The notes beneath the pieces were generated by a model that saw only the letters and a program-made list of their open reading frames with translations, searched no databases and was not told where the DNA came from. The translations under genes and the position numbers were made by a program. From NCBI GenBank assembly GCA_030699385.1, contig JAUYMY010000060.1, positions 1 through 64,000 on the forward strand: a stretch of DNA of 64,000 nt. The letters are read 5' to 3'. Shown here one piece after another: positions 36,582 to 46,400 of this stretch. Numbering within the stretch: position 1 is the first letter of the stretch; the number at the start of each line of letters is the position of its first letter. The stretch comes from Methylobacter sp. Lineage in GTDB: Bacteria > Pseudomonadota > Gammaproteobacteria > Methylococcales > Methylomonadaceae.

Positions 36582-38155
36582 GTGACGACATAAGCGCTGT
36601 GTCGCTGCTGGATGGGCACGTTTTAAGCACTTACCCGATCAGCAGCGACGCCGACATCAAGCAGGCAATAATCGCCGCGAGAAACGCCGCCGGCGTTTGG
36701 GCGAAAATAGACGTCAAGCAGCGCGTGAAACGCTTGGCGCAATTAGAGCGCATCATTTTGGCCGAGCAGGATAGCATCATTGAGACCATCAGCGCCGCGA
36801 CCGGCAAGGTCAAAACCGAAGTGCTGCTGGGTGAAATTTATCCGGTGCTGGCGTTGTTGCGCTATTACCAAAAAAACGCCGCCGACATCCTCGCGCCCCG
36901 TGCTGTGATTACCGTGCCGCCGGAGTTCTCCAACGTTGAAGCCGGCTACGAACGCCGCCCTTATGGCGTAGTTGCGCTCATTTCGCCGTGGAACTTTCCG
37001 TTTCAACTGACTTTGAGCCCGCTCTTGACCGCCTTGGTCAGCGGCAATGCTTGCGTGTTTAAAATGTCCGAACTCAGTTTGCCGATTGGCGCATTGCTGC
37101 TGCACTTATTGGCCCAACTGGAATTGCCGCAAGGTTTGGTGCAGCAAGTTATCGGCTTGGCGGCAACCGGCGAGCAATTGATTGATGCCCGTCCCGATTT
37201 GGTGTTTTTTACCGGCAGCGTCAATGCCGGCCGCGCCGTGATGGCAAGAGCCGCGCAGCATCCGATACCGGTCATTCTGGAACTCGGCGGTAAAGATGCG
37301 ATGCTGGTGTTTGCCGACGCCAACCTGGAGCGGGCGGCGAAAGCGGCGATGTATGGCGCATTCAGCAATAGCGGGCAAGTCTGCGTGTCGGTCGAACGCT
37401 GTTATGTCGAAGCCGCTTGCTACGCGGGTTTTGTCGATAAATTAAAAGCCGCAGTGGCAAAAGTCAGCGCCGAAGACATTGGCTCCTTGACTACATTAAA
37501 GCAATTTAGCGTGATCGAAGCCCACTACCAGGATGCCTTGGCCAAAGGCGCAAAAGCCTCAGCGCCATTGCGCTTGGACGGCCATTATGTACAGCCGGTG
37601 GTCTTGTGGGACGTGACCCACGACATGCGCATCATGCGCGAAGAAACCTTCGGGCCGTTATTGCCGGTAATGGCGTTTGACGCCGAGCAACAGGCCATCG
37701 ACTTGGCTAATGACAGCGATTACGGACTGAATGCCAGCATTTGGAGCCAAGACATAGACAAAGCCGAGCGTGTCGCCCGGCAATTACAGGTCGGCAACTG
37801 GGCAGTGAATGATGTGATCAAAAATATCGGCCATCCGGGCTTGCCGTTCGGCGGCGTTAAAAACAGCGGCTTTGGTCGTTATCACGGCGCCGAAGGCTTG
37901 CGTCAATTTACCTATACCGTGGCCGGTTTCACCAATCGCAGCCGCCTGGATGACGAGCCGAACTGGTTTCCGTATTCGGACAGCCGCTATCTGGAAATGC
38001 GCGGTTTTATTGATCTGCTGTTCGGCAGCGGCAGCTTATATCAACGCATAACCCGCAACTGGCGCGCATTGCAGGCGTTCCGGGGTTATGCGTCGTTAAA
38101 TTTGCGCCAGCATGGACGGAATCTGTGGATTTTTTTGCGGGGGCAGGGGGGGTAA
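36578..38155 (+). CDS. aldehyde dehydrogenase of the carotenoid cluster
   Basis: 525 residues. NAD(P)-dependent aldehyde dehydrogenase with ISPWNFPFQLTLSPL, the catalytic Glu region PVILELGGKDAM, the catalytic Cys in FSNSGQVCVSVERC, and EETFGPLLPV. The C-terminal about 50 residues extend past the usual end. In related C30 pathways the enzyme oxidises 4,4'-diapolycopene aldehyde ends to carboxylic acids; that role is inferred from its place between crtN and crtP. It overlaps crtN by 4 bases. Confidence 0.85.
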   Translation: MSDDISAVSLLDGHVLSTYPISSDADIKQAIIAARNAAGVWAKIDVKQRVKRLAQLERIILAEQDSIIETISAATGKVKTEVLLGEIYPVLALLRYYQKNAADILAPRAVITVPPEFSNVEAGYERRPYGVVALISPWNFPFQLTLSPLLTALVSGNACVFKMSELSLPIGALLLHLLAQLELPQGLVQQVIGLAATGEQLIDARPDLVFFTGSVNAGRAVMARAAQHPIPVILELGGKDAMLVFADANLERAAKAAMYGAFSNSGQVCVSVERCYVEAACYAGFVDKLKAAVAKVSAEDIGSLTTLKQFSVIEAHYQDALAKGAKASAPLRLDGHYVQPVVLWDVTHDMRIMREETFGPLLPVMAFDAEQQAIDLANDSDYGLNASIWSQDIDKAERVARQLQVGNWAVNDVIKNIGHPGLPFGGVKNSGFGRYHGAEGLRQFTYTVAGFTNRSRLDDEPNWFPYSDSRYLEMRGFIDLLFGSGSLYQRITRNWRALQAFRGYASLNLRQHGRNLWIFLRGQGG

Positions 38156-38229
38156 GTAATCAGCGCTAACTCTTTTGAGTTTATATACAATAATGTTTAT
38201 TATTTGATCTCAGCAACGCCGAGGTATTA

Positions 38230-38409
38230 ATGAAATACAGTGAATTTAAACGCTGGTTAGAGCAACAGGGCACAAAGTTTAAGCCGGGTAAAGGCAGCCA
38301 CTTACATGCCGAACTCAACGGTAAATATTCTGTGTTTCCCTTTCACGGGGCTAAAGAAATACCCATGCCGCTGGTTAATGCCATCAAAAAAGACTTAGGC
38401 TTAAAATAA
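38230..38409 (+). CDS. hicA: HicA-like mRNA interferase toxin
   Basis: 59 residues, MKYSEFKRWLEQQG and on. The dsRBD-like HicA fold is suggested by KPGKGSHLHAEL, where the His of GSH is the catalytic residue, and by PFHGAKEIPMPLVNAIKKDL. It would cleave mRNA when free. It is followed after 12 bases by a HicB antitoxin gene, in the normal toxin-antitoxin order. The pair interrupts the carotenoid cluster. Confidence 0.85.
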   Translation: MKYSEFKRWLEQQGTKFKPGKGSHLHAELNGKYSVFPFHGAKEIPMPLVNAIKKDLGLK

Positions 38410-38421
38410 AGGAGCAACAAA

Positions 38422-38844
38422 ATGTTATGTTATCCCGCCATCCTTGAACACGACCCGGAAACAGGGGCTGTCATCGTGTCCTTTCCTGATTTACCCTTTG
38501 CCCATGCGGTGGGTGATGATGAGGCGGAAGCCCTGCTGAATGCAGAGGAAGCGTTGGTCACTGCCTTTGAAATTTGCGAAGAAAAACGTATCGCAATACC
38601 CACACCTTCTGCCGCAAACTTAGGGCAAGCGCTGGTTAATTTGCCGGTGATCGTTGCCGGCAAAGTGGCACTCTACAACACGATGCTCAACGAATCCAAA
38701 CGCAAAGCCGACATGGCACGTCTGCTCAATATTGCCCCGACTCTGGTTGACCGATTATTGTCGTTCCGGCATAAAAGCCGAATAGAGCAGATTGAAACGG
38801 CACTGGCGGTTTTAGGCAAGCGTTTGGTGGTGGAGCTTAGATAA
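38422..38844 (+). CDS. hicB: HicB-like antitoxin
   Basis: 140 residues. The N-terminal degraded RNase-H-like fold contains YPAILEHDPETGAVIVSFPD and ALVTAFEICEEKRIAIPTPS. The C-terminal part (about 95-138) resembles a Cro/XRE-type helix-turn-helix (ADMARLLNIAPTLVDRLLSF), which would let it autoregulate the pair. AAGGAG (38408-38413) precedes the ATG. A 20-codon open remnant (38844-38906, ending YRLSRIN) follows, possibly the tail of a lost gene. Confidence 0.88.
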   Translation: MLCYPAILEHDPETGAVIVSFPDLPFAHAVGDDEAEALLNAEEALVTAFEICEEKRIAIPTPSAANLGQALVNLPVIVAGKVALYNTMLNESKRKADMARLLNIAPTLVDRLLSFRHKSRIEQIETALAVLGKRLVVELR

Positions 38845-38936
38845 TGGCATCGCTTGCCGAAGCAGCAGGATTTAAAAAAGTCTATCGGCTGAGCCGGATA
38901 AACTGAGGCTTACGCTTTCTACAATGAGATGATTAA

Positions 38937-40436
38937 ATGAACACTAACAATAAACCCCATATCGTCGTTATCGGTGCCGGATTGGGCGGCCTGTCCGCCG
39001 CCATTTCGTTGGCAACTGAAGGCTTTAGCGTCGATTTACTGGAAAAAAACGATAAAGTCGGCGGCAAGCTGAATGTGCTGGAAAAGGACGGCTTCAGCTT
39101 TGATTTAGGCCCGTCCATCCTGACTATGCCGCATATTTTTCGCGCACTGTTCGAGCGCGCCGGTAAAAATATGGACGATTATGTCAGCATAGAAAGCGTC
39201 GAACCGCATTGGCGCAATTTCTTTGAAGACGGCAGTACGCTGGATTTAAGCTCTGATCCGGCGCGGATGAAACAGCAATTAGACCGGCTCGGCCCGAATA
39301 CCGCGAACGAATTCGAGCAGTTTTTGGCCTATTCAAAAAAGCTGTGCGAAGTGACCGAGGCAGGCTATTTTGCCAAAGGGTTGGATTCGTTCTGGGAATT
39401 GCTCCGGCATTACGGCCCGGTAAAAAGCCTGCAGGACTTTGATGTATTTCGCTCGATGGATCAAGGCGTTAGGCGTTTTATTAAAGACCCGAAACTGGTC
39501 GAGGTGTTGAATTATTTTATTAAATACGTCGGTTCATCGCCTTACGATGCCCCGGCGCTGATGAATTTACTGCCTTATATTCAGTTCGGCTATGGGCTGT
39601 GGTACATCAAAGGCGGCATGTACGGCATGGCGCAAGGCTTGGAAAAACTGGCGCTGGAGCTGGGCGTGACCATTCGGGTGAATACCGAAGTTGCAGAAAT
39701 TCAGCATCAGGGCGGTCGTGCTACGGCAGTACGCTTGGCCGATGATAGCGTGATTGCGGCTGAACTTATTGTCTCCAATATGGAGTTGATACCGGCCTAT
39801 CAAACGCTGTTGCATGGCCAGGACAAAGAAATCCGCCGGATAGAAAAGTTTGCGCCAAGCTGCTCAGGTTTGGTGTTGCATTTGGGCGTAGACCGTATTT
39901 ACCCGCAACTGGCGCATCATAATTTCTTTTATTCCGATCATCCGCGCGAGCATTTCAAGGCGATATTCCACGATCATCGTTTATCGGAAGACCCGACTAT
40001 TTATCTGGTTGCGCCGTGCAAATCCGACCCACAGCAAGCGCCGGACGGCTGCGAAATCATTAAAATCCTGCCGCATATTCCGCATCTTGACCCTGAGAAT
40101 CCGCTGCAGCCGGAAGATTATGCGGCCATGCGGGAGCGGGTTTTACAAAAACTCGAACGCATGGGTTTGACTGATTTACGCCAACATATTGTCTGTGAAG
40201 AAAGCTGGACGCCGGTTGATATACAACAAAAATATTATTCCAATCAAGGCGCCATTTACGGGGTTGTGGCCGACCGCTTTAAAAACCTGGGCTTTAAAAA
40301 CGCGCAACGCAGCAAGGTATTAAGCAATTTGTATTTTGTCGGCGGTAGCGTCAATCCGGGCGGCGGTATGCCGATGGTGACCTTATCCGGTCAGTTGGTA
40401 CGGGATAAAATTTTGGCTGATTTGGGCTACGGTTGA
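38937..40436 (+). CDS. crtP: diaponeurosporene/diapolycopene oxygenase-like enzyme (CrtP/CrtNb)
   Basis: 499 residues. FAD motif IVVIGAGLGGLSAAISLA, then FDLGPSILTMPHIFRALFE, YFIKYVGSSPYDAPALMNLL and GLWYIKGGMYGMAQGLEKLA. These segments match Staphylococcus CrtP far better than CrtN, so I assign oxidation of the terminal methyl groups of the C30 carotenoid to aldehydes. The ending GGSVNPGGGMPMVTLSGQL is family-typical. With crtN and the aldehyde dehydrogenase it would give carboxylated C30 carotenoids, which colour many type I methanotrophs. Confidence 0.87.
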   Translation: MNTNNKPHIVVIGAGLGGLSAAISLATEGFSVDLLEKNDKVGGKLNVLEKDGFSFDLGPSILTMPHIFRALFERAGKNMDDYVSIESVEPHWRNFFEDGSTLDLSSDPARMKQQLDRLGPNTANEFEQFLAYSKKLCEVTEAGYFAKGLDSFWELLRHYGPVKSLQDFDVFRSMDQGVRRFIKDPKLVEVLNYFIKYVGSSPYDAPALMNLLPYIQFGYGLWYIKGGMYGMAQGLEKLALELGVTIRVNTEVAEIQHQGGRATAVRLADDSVIAAELIVSNMELIPAYQTLLHGQDKEIRRIEKFAPSCSGLVLHLGVDRIYPQLAHHNFFYSDHPREHFKAIFHDHRLSEDPTIYLVAPCKSDPQQAPDGCEIIKILPHIPHLDPENPLQPEDYAAMRERVLQKLERMGLTDLRQHIVCEESWTPVDIQQKYYSNQGAIYGVVADRFKNLGFKNAQRSKVLSNLYFVGGSVNPGGGMPMVTLSGQLVRDKILADLGYG

Positions 40437-40439
40437 TAC

Positions 40440-40467
40440 GTTCGCGGCCGGGTGGCCGCTCCCACAA
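40440..40467. repeat. single REP element
   Basis: TTCGCGGCCGGGTGGCCGCT followed by CCCACAA, a REP with stem CGGCC.GGTGGCCG, directly after the crtP stop. The same sequence is found as an inverted pair at 42337-42403. A second hairpin-like AAGCTTCCCCCTTTGAAAGA region lies at 40530-40560. Confidence 0.75.
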
Positions 40468-40562
40468 ATCTACAGCTAGGTAACGGTTCGCGTATCTCTT
40501 GTAATTTCTGTTAAAACAAGCTGGAACTAAGCTTCCCCCTTTGAAAGAGGGGGACTGAACGC

Positions 40563-42452
40563 TTACGTTGCATAAGCAGGAATACACAGTTTAAAAACAG
40601 CGCCTTGTTCGTTGTTTTCAGCACTCAGCGTACCGAACATTTTTTCCTTAATAATTTTTCTCGCCACATACAAACCGATGCCGGATTTGGCGTTAGTTTT
40701 AGTGCTAAAACCGAGCTGAAATATTTTATCCACGGGTTTAGCTTTAATACCGCCGGCATTATCGGCAATAGTAATTTGTACCGTATTATTAATGACAAAC
40801 AAGTGAAGTTTGATAATCGGTTCAGCGATTTCTCGTTCCAGCAGCACATCTTTTGCATTGACCAGAATACTCAAAATAACATGGGCAAATTCAGTGGAAT
40901 TCGCGGTGATTCGAGTATCTTGATCACAGTCGAAACTCAAGGTGATAGCGTTATCCTGAAAGTTTTCAATCACTAACTGTAGCGTCTCCCGAATAACCAG
41001 CGCCGGATTAAAATGGCTTACCGTATTATTGGTGCTAAGAAAATTTCTAAACACATCAACCGTGTTCGCCATAAACTCTAAAATATCATGGCTTTTATCA
41101 GTAATTCTTTGTATCTCCGCCGTATTCTCATTAACGGGACTTCGCGCCATTATCGATTCAATTAACATTATCTGTATGCCCAGCTCATTAAGCGGTTGTT
41201 TCCATTGATGCGAAATAGTATTAACCGACTCGCCGATATTGGCATGATAATTTTTGATATACAGTAATTTATCAAGCTTATTATTCAGCCTGAAATAACG
41301 CAAAGCAACATGACTGACAATAAAAATGACGATTAGCGCCGACATCACAATGGCAAAAAGCCAGATAAAAGCCGACAGCGGATAAGGATTGGGATTATAG
41401 AGAAAACCGGCCAATGCAAAATCTTTCGGCAACAAATTCAAATCAGCATAGGTTTCAGCAATATGCTGCCAGCGTCCTGGGAACATATAACCGATTTCGA
41501 TCAGTTCGGGAAACATCAACGACTGCATTTGCCGGGCCTCGTAAAGCAAATGCGCCCGTGTTTTCTTTTGCGAATAGCGAGCTAAAATCAGCTCAACGGT
41601 TTCTTCAGGATGGCTCATTGCATAACGCCAGCCTTTTAAACTGGCTTCCCGGAATGCCTTAACGCGCCGTGGGTGATCGGCTACTTGCTGCTCTGAGGTA
41701 AATAAATTATCGCCATAAAAATCAATGCCCGCCGAACGCGGTGAGTACAGCTGATAAGTAAACTTAGCCTCATCCAGAAAATAAGGCTCGTCGGTGATAT
41801 AAGCCGATATCACATCAATCTGACCAGCAATTAAATCGTGGACATCAGGATTGCGGGCAGTCAAAGTAAGCTCATTAATCGCAAGACTTTCTTTTTTAAG
41901 ATAGGCAATTAACTCGTAGGCGAGTGGCTCCATCATCAGGCGCTTGCCGGCAATATCGTGAATAGACTGCACTGCAGATTGCTGCCGCGCCAAGATAACA
42001 TAAGGCGAATGCTGAAAAATCACAGCCAGCACCAACAGCGGCTTTCCTGCATTGCGTTCGAGCAACAAACTGCTGCTGCCCACACCAAAATCGGCGTTGC
42101 CACTTAGCACCTCCGCCACCGGATCAGTATTGGCAGCGGCCTCGACGATATTGACCGCCAACCCCGCCTCTTGATAATAGCCCTTTTCCTGAGCCATATA
42201 ATAGCCGGCAAATTGGAACTGGTGCGTCCATTTTAGTTGTAAAGTCACCGTCTCCAATGCAAATGTAGGCATCGCGGTTAACGCCAGGCACAGCCATAAA
42301 AGCTGGATTAATCGGCGGGTCAGTCTGTAGAACAGTCTGTGGGAGTGGCCACCCGGCCACGAACAATCGCACACTGTTCGCGGCCGGGTGGCCGCTCCCA
42401 CAATATTATTCGCTCCCACAAAATCACTCAGCACAACATCACCCATGACCAT
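40563..42452 (-). CDS. sensor histidine kinase with NMT1/THI5-like periplasmic domain
   Basis: 629 residues from the ATG at 42452; a TTG directly upstream is possible. Residues about 70-330 form an NMT1/SsuA-type substrate-binding domain (LQLKWTHQFQFAGYYMAQEKG). A membrane helix (FIWLFAIVMSALIVIFIVSH, about 370) is followed by a dimerisation helix with ISHQWKQPLNELGIQ (phospho-His) and a HATPase with FAHVILSILVNAKD, NAGGIKAK and GIGLYVARKII. It would sense a small ligand, perhaps pyrimidine-like, and phosphorylate the regulator at 42439. The first about 45 residues are encoded by an inverted REP pair. Confidence 0.87.
   Translation of the reverse strand: MVMGDVVLSDFVGANNIVGAATRPRTVCDCSWPGGHSHRLFYRLTRRLIQLLWLCLALTAMPTFALETVTLQLKWTHQFQFAGYYMAQEKGYYQEAGLAVNIVEAAANTDPVAEVLSGNADFGVGSSSLLLERNAGKPLLVLAVIFQHSPYVILARQQSAVQSIHDIAGKRLMMEPLAYELIAYLKKESLAINELTLTARNPDVHDLIAGQIDVISAYITDEPYFLDEAKFTYQLYSPRSAGIDFYGDNLFTSEQQVADHPRRVKAFREASLKGWRYAMSHPEETVELILARYSQKKTRAHLLYEARQMQSLMFPELIEIGYMFPGRWQHIAETYADLNLLPKDFALAGFLYNPNPYPLSAFIWLFAIVMSALIVIFIVSHVALRYFRLNNKLDKLLYIKNYHANIGESVNTISHQWKQPLNELGIQIMLIESIMARSPVNENTAEIQRITDKSHDILEFMANTVDVFRNFLSTNNTVSHFNPALVIRETLQLVIENFQDNAITLSFDCDQDTRITANSTEFAHVILSILVNAKDVLLEREIAEPIIKLHLFVINNTVQITIADNAGGIKAKPVDKIFQLGFSTKTNAKSGIGLYVARKIIKEKMFGTLSAENNEQGAVFKLCIPAYAT
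42337..42425. repeat. inverted REP pair in a 5' coding region
   Basis: TGTGGGAGTGGCCACCCGGC (from 42337) and its near complement GCGGCCGGGTGGCCGCTCCC (42380-42399) face each other around AATCGCACAC; a third partial, CGCTCCCACAAAATC, is at 42411-42425. It lies within the reading frame of the histidine kinase before the signal-peptide-like segment. Confidence 0.8.
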
Positions 42453-43128
42453 CAATATACCAACCTTGCGCCGGCCGGTTTTTAATCACCTCACAACCTA
42501 ATTTTTTCCTCAACTCGCTCAACAAATTCTTTAACGCCGAATCGGTCATTTCTTGATTCGGCCACACCGTGTCATTGATTAACTGCTTGGACACAACCCG
42601 CTCAGGAGAAAACAACAGCAACTCCAACAATAAACTTTCCTTGTTGCCCAAACTCACATCAACACCATCAACCTGCAGTGACTTTTCCAGCGGCAAATAC
42701 TGAATATGCGGCGCAATAATAACTGGCGCTATTTTTGCGTCCAACCGTCTGATCGCGGACACCAGCGCTGCGTTCAGCTTTTTAAAATTAAGCGGCTTGA
42801 CGACATAACCATCAATTTGCAGATTGGCCGCACGCAACAAATAATCGGTATCGGTAAAAGCACTCAGAATAACAATGGGAATAAACGCATTTTCAACGCG
42901 GATTTGCTCGATAAAACTAAGGCCATCGCGCCCCGGCATTTTAATATCCGTAATAATAAAATCGATAGCCTGCTGTTGGACAACTTGCAGCGCAATTGCC
43001 GCATTATTAGCCACCGTAATCGACTTAAATGTCTCGGAAAATAACGCATAAATATCCGCACAAATGTCCGCATTATCATCGACAAACAGTAAATTTAGAT
43101 TCTTTAAAATATGTTTTTTATTCAGCAT
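42439..43128 (-). CDS. OmpR-type response regulator
   Basis: 229 residues. Receiver domain (about 12-125) with acid pocket FVDDN, phospho-Asp in IITDIKMPGRDGLSF, Thr/Ser LSAFTD and Lys VVKPL. The C-terminal winged helix (about 140-227) has LGNKESLLLELLLFSPERVV, SALKNLLSELRKKLG and the end RPAQGWYI. It binds DNA once phosphorylated by the kinase encoded just downstream, with which it overlaps by about 14 bases. The giant gene at 43410 starts divergently 281 bases away and is a candidate target. That gap is AT-rich, contains no gene and probably both promoters. Confidence 0.92.
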   Translation of the reverse strand: MLNKKHILKNLNLLFVDDNADICADIYALFSETFKSITVANNAAIALQVVQQQAIDFIITDIKMPGRDGLSFIEQIRVENAFIPIVILSAFTDTDYLLRAANLQIDGYVVKPLNFKKLNAALVSAIRRLDAKIAPVIIAPHIQYLPLEKSLQVDGVDVSLGNKESLLLELLLFSPERVVSKQLINDTVWPNQEMTDSALKNLLSELRKKLGCEVIKNRPAQGWYIDGHG

Positions 43129-43409
43129 GAAAAGTCAGAGGGCAGGCAACATAAAGCCGCGCAAAAAATAGCGTCAAATTTTACTGATTTTATCACTACA
43201 AAAATGTGTTTTTTTACAAAATCAGACCAATTTGAGACTCGGTTGTTGTTAATATAGCCGCCGAATACATTTTTAGTTCCATAACATTTGCGGAATAACA
43301 AAAAACAGAACATCCCCGCAATTATGTATATTGATTAAAAACTAAAAAAACCGTGCGCCACTAGGCTCTAAGTAATTGATTTAAAAACAAAAATATACCA
43401 GAAAAGACC

Positions 43410-46400
43410 ATGATAACTCTATCGATTGAATCATCCGCGCCCCACTTCGTCACCACTGACCGATATAACCGGTTTAAAAAAATCCTGCAACAACCGACGT
43501 CGATGCTGAACGCCGATAGTGTCTTATTCAAATCCTGGCTTAGTTTAATCCGTAGTCATTTGCCTACATTAAGCAGTGCAGAATTAATTATTGCCGACGG
43601 CCTGTGTTCGCAGATTGCCGAACTCTTAACCGGCGCCTTACAGCCGGTCGCCGCATTGGGCAGCGTTGACAACCCCTTAGCCGCCATCACCGCCCGTCTT
43701 GCCGGACAAAACTTACACACCTTGCATCTGGTTGCCCACGGCCAAGCCGGCACGTTTAACCTTGGCGGACAACGTATAGATGCCGAGCTGTTGCGCGCAA
43801 ATGCCGACTTACTGGCGCAATGGCAAGTGCAGCGCATCGCCTTGTGGAGCTGCTCGGTCGGACAGGATAACGAATTTATCCGCTTATTAAGCGAATTGAC
43901 CGGCGCGCAGGTATTCGCCGCCGAACAGCCGCTGGGCAAATTAGACCACACCCACAACTGGCAACTCAGCCACGGCTTTAACCAAAATCCTTTTTCCTCA
44001 ACAACCCTTGCAAACTGGAGTTATCAATTGGCTACGTTTAATTTTGGCGCTGCGTATGAAGTATTAAAAGACAGAACGCCTGCAGGTAAAGAATCTAATA
44101 CCCATGACTTTGATTCTGCGGCAAAATTTGCTAGCGTTACCGTTGACGACCAAAATGTTGATAGTCGTTATTTTAGTGGTAACGATGTTTATGCTGTAGG
44201 GCTGAAAATTGGTGGTTCTGATTACTATGGCTGGATCAGTCGGCCAATCAAAGTCGGTGGCGTCGTTAAAGGTTTTTACTTTTGGACGGATACGCAATTT
44301 ACTAGTCTTGCCGCTGCAATAGCTGACGGCAATACTGATGGTGATCGTGATGTCACCGACAATCGTGGCTTCATTTTGGTGGTTGATGAAACGTATTTTA
44401 ATAACCTGAGTCCGATCTCAGGAACCATCAAAAATGTCGGCTCTTCCTCCGATCGTGTTGATTCTGCGTTGAATGCGCTGATCCAACCCGAAGTTAAATT
44501 AACGGCCGTTGCCGACACGGGTATTGCCACTGAAGCAGGCGGTATCAATAATGGCACAGCAGGCTCAGATGCGACTGGCAATGCGCTAACCAACGATACC
44601 GGTACTGCCCTCTCAAAAACTATCACTGAGATCGGCACTACAGCTGCTGACCAAACGGTAGCTTCAGGCTCCACTTCTACAACTGGCACCACGGTGACCG
44701 GTCAATATGGCTCACTCAAAATCGGTGCCGATGGCAGCTATAGCTATGCCATTAGCAATCAACTCGATGCCGCTATACAAGCATTACGCACCACAGCCAA
44801 TACCCTTACCGATACTTTTACCTATACGGTAACCGATAGCAACGGGCTTAAATCCAGCACTACATTGGCTATTACCATTCAAGGGACTAATGATGCGCCG
44901 GTGGCAAATAACGATTACAACGTCGCCAAAGAATCCCTGAAAACCGATGGCACCGAATACACCGGCACCGACTTAGTAGGTAAATTAGCTGAAGGCAATG
45001 TCCTTAGTAATGACACCGATGTTGATCGTTATGACGAAACCAAAACCATCACAGGAACAAGCACTTCCGGCTCCGCAACCGGCACGACATCTGGCGCAAC
45101 AGGATCAGCGACAACGCTGTCTTTCACCACATTGCCGAGTAATGTCTCTGTTGGCTATTATGTATTTCTGGATGGCGACGGTGTAGTAGGAACGAGCGGA
45201 GCAGGAACTGCCCTGAAAGACGCGTCAAACAATCAGATTACGATTAGCGCAATAAACACCACGAATAAAACCTTCACATTAAGTGCAGTGGTCAGCAATG
45301 TAACCCTGAGCGGCACTCCCATTCTGGGTTTCGCCAACAAAGCGAATGGGTCTGGAGCTTATAAAGACGCTCAAATATCGTCTGCTGTTTCTAGCACCAA
45401 CACGACTGTTAATCTAAGCGGAACGATTACAGGGACTATTGCCTCTGGCATGACCGAAACAAGCACAGGTGCCCAAGTGATTTCGGTCATCTATGACACT
45501 GCAGGAAAGCCAACCTCAGTGAAGCTTGACGGGATTCACACTTTTACCAGCCAATCCCTAAGCTTCACCGGAAACAGTGCGGCGGCGCAAGACATTTCCG
45601 GGAACTACGGCTTGCTCAAGCTCAACAGCGACGGCAGTTATATCTACACGCCTTACATCGCCAACGAGGCGTTGGCTGAAGGCGATACACGCACCGAAGT
45701 ATTCAACTACACCATGCAGGATGCGGTCGGCTTGCAAAGTACCGCGACATTGACGATTTCGGTTCTCGGCTCCAGCGGTACGAGCTTTGCCTACGCTAAT
45801 GCCGATACTGCGATAGTGAACGAAGCCGGTGGTACCAATAATCAAACAGCAGAAACAAATTCTACGCCTACTGGCAACGTTTTAACCAATGATAGCTCGA
45901 CGTTAACTAGCCCAACCGTTACGGTACTTTCTGCGCGTACTGATAGCACCGCGCCAAGCTCTGCAACCCCAGTGGTTACTAATACAACGGTGACAGGCCT
46001 TTACGGCACCTTAACCATCAGTAGCACTGGTGTCTACACCTATACGGTTAATAATGACAACGGCGCTGTTCAGTCATTGCGCGATAGTAATGCTACTTTG
46101 ACTGAAAACTTCGTCTACACGATGCAGGCGGTTAAAAATAGTACTACATTAACCAGTTCGGCCACCTTAAAAATTACCATCCAAGGCGCCAACGATGCCC
46201 CGATTGCTGGCAACGTGGCTGCCACCGCCATCGAAGCCAGCGGCGAAAACAACAGTATTCCCGGTTACAACCCCAGCGGCAATGTACTCGACTACGCCAG
46301 CGATGTTGACGATTTGCGCTCCGAATTGCGAGTCACAGCCTTGCGCGCTGGTGGCTCCGAAGGTTCTGGCTCTGCTGGGACAGTGGGTACCGCTCTAGTC

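Noticed and set aside
38844-38906. Short reading frame after hicB
   Set aside because: Only 20 codons; noted as a possible gene remnant (rhodanese-like end is speculative), not as a gene.
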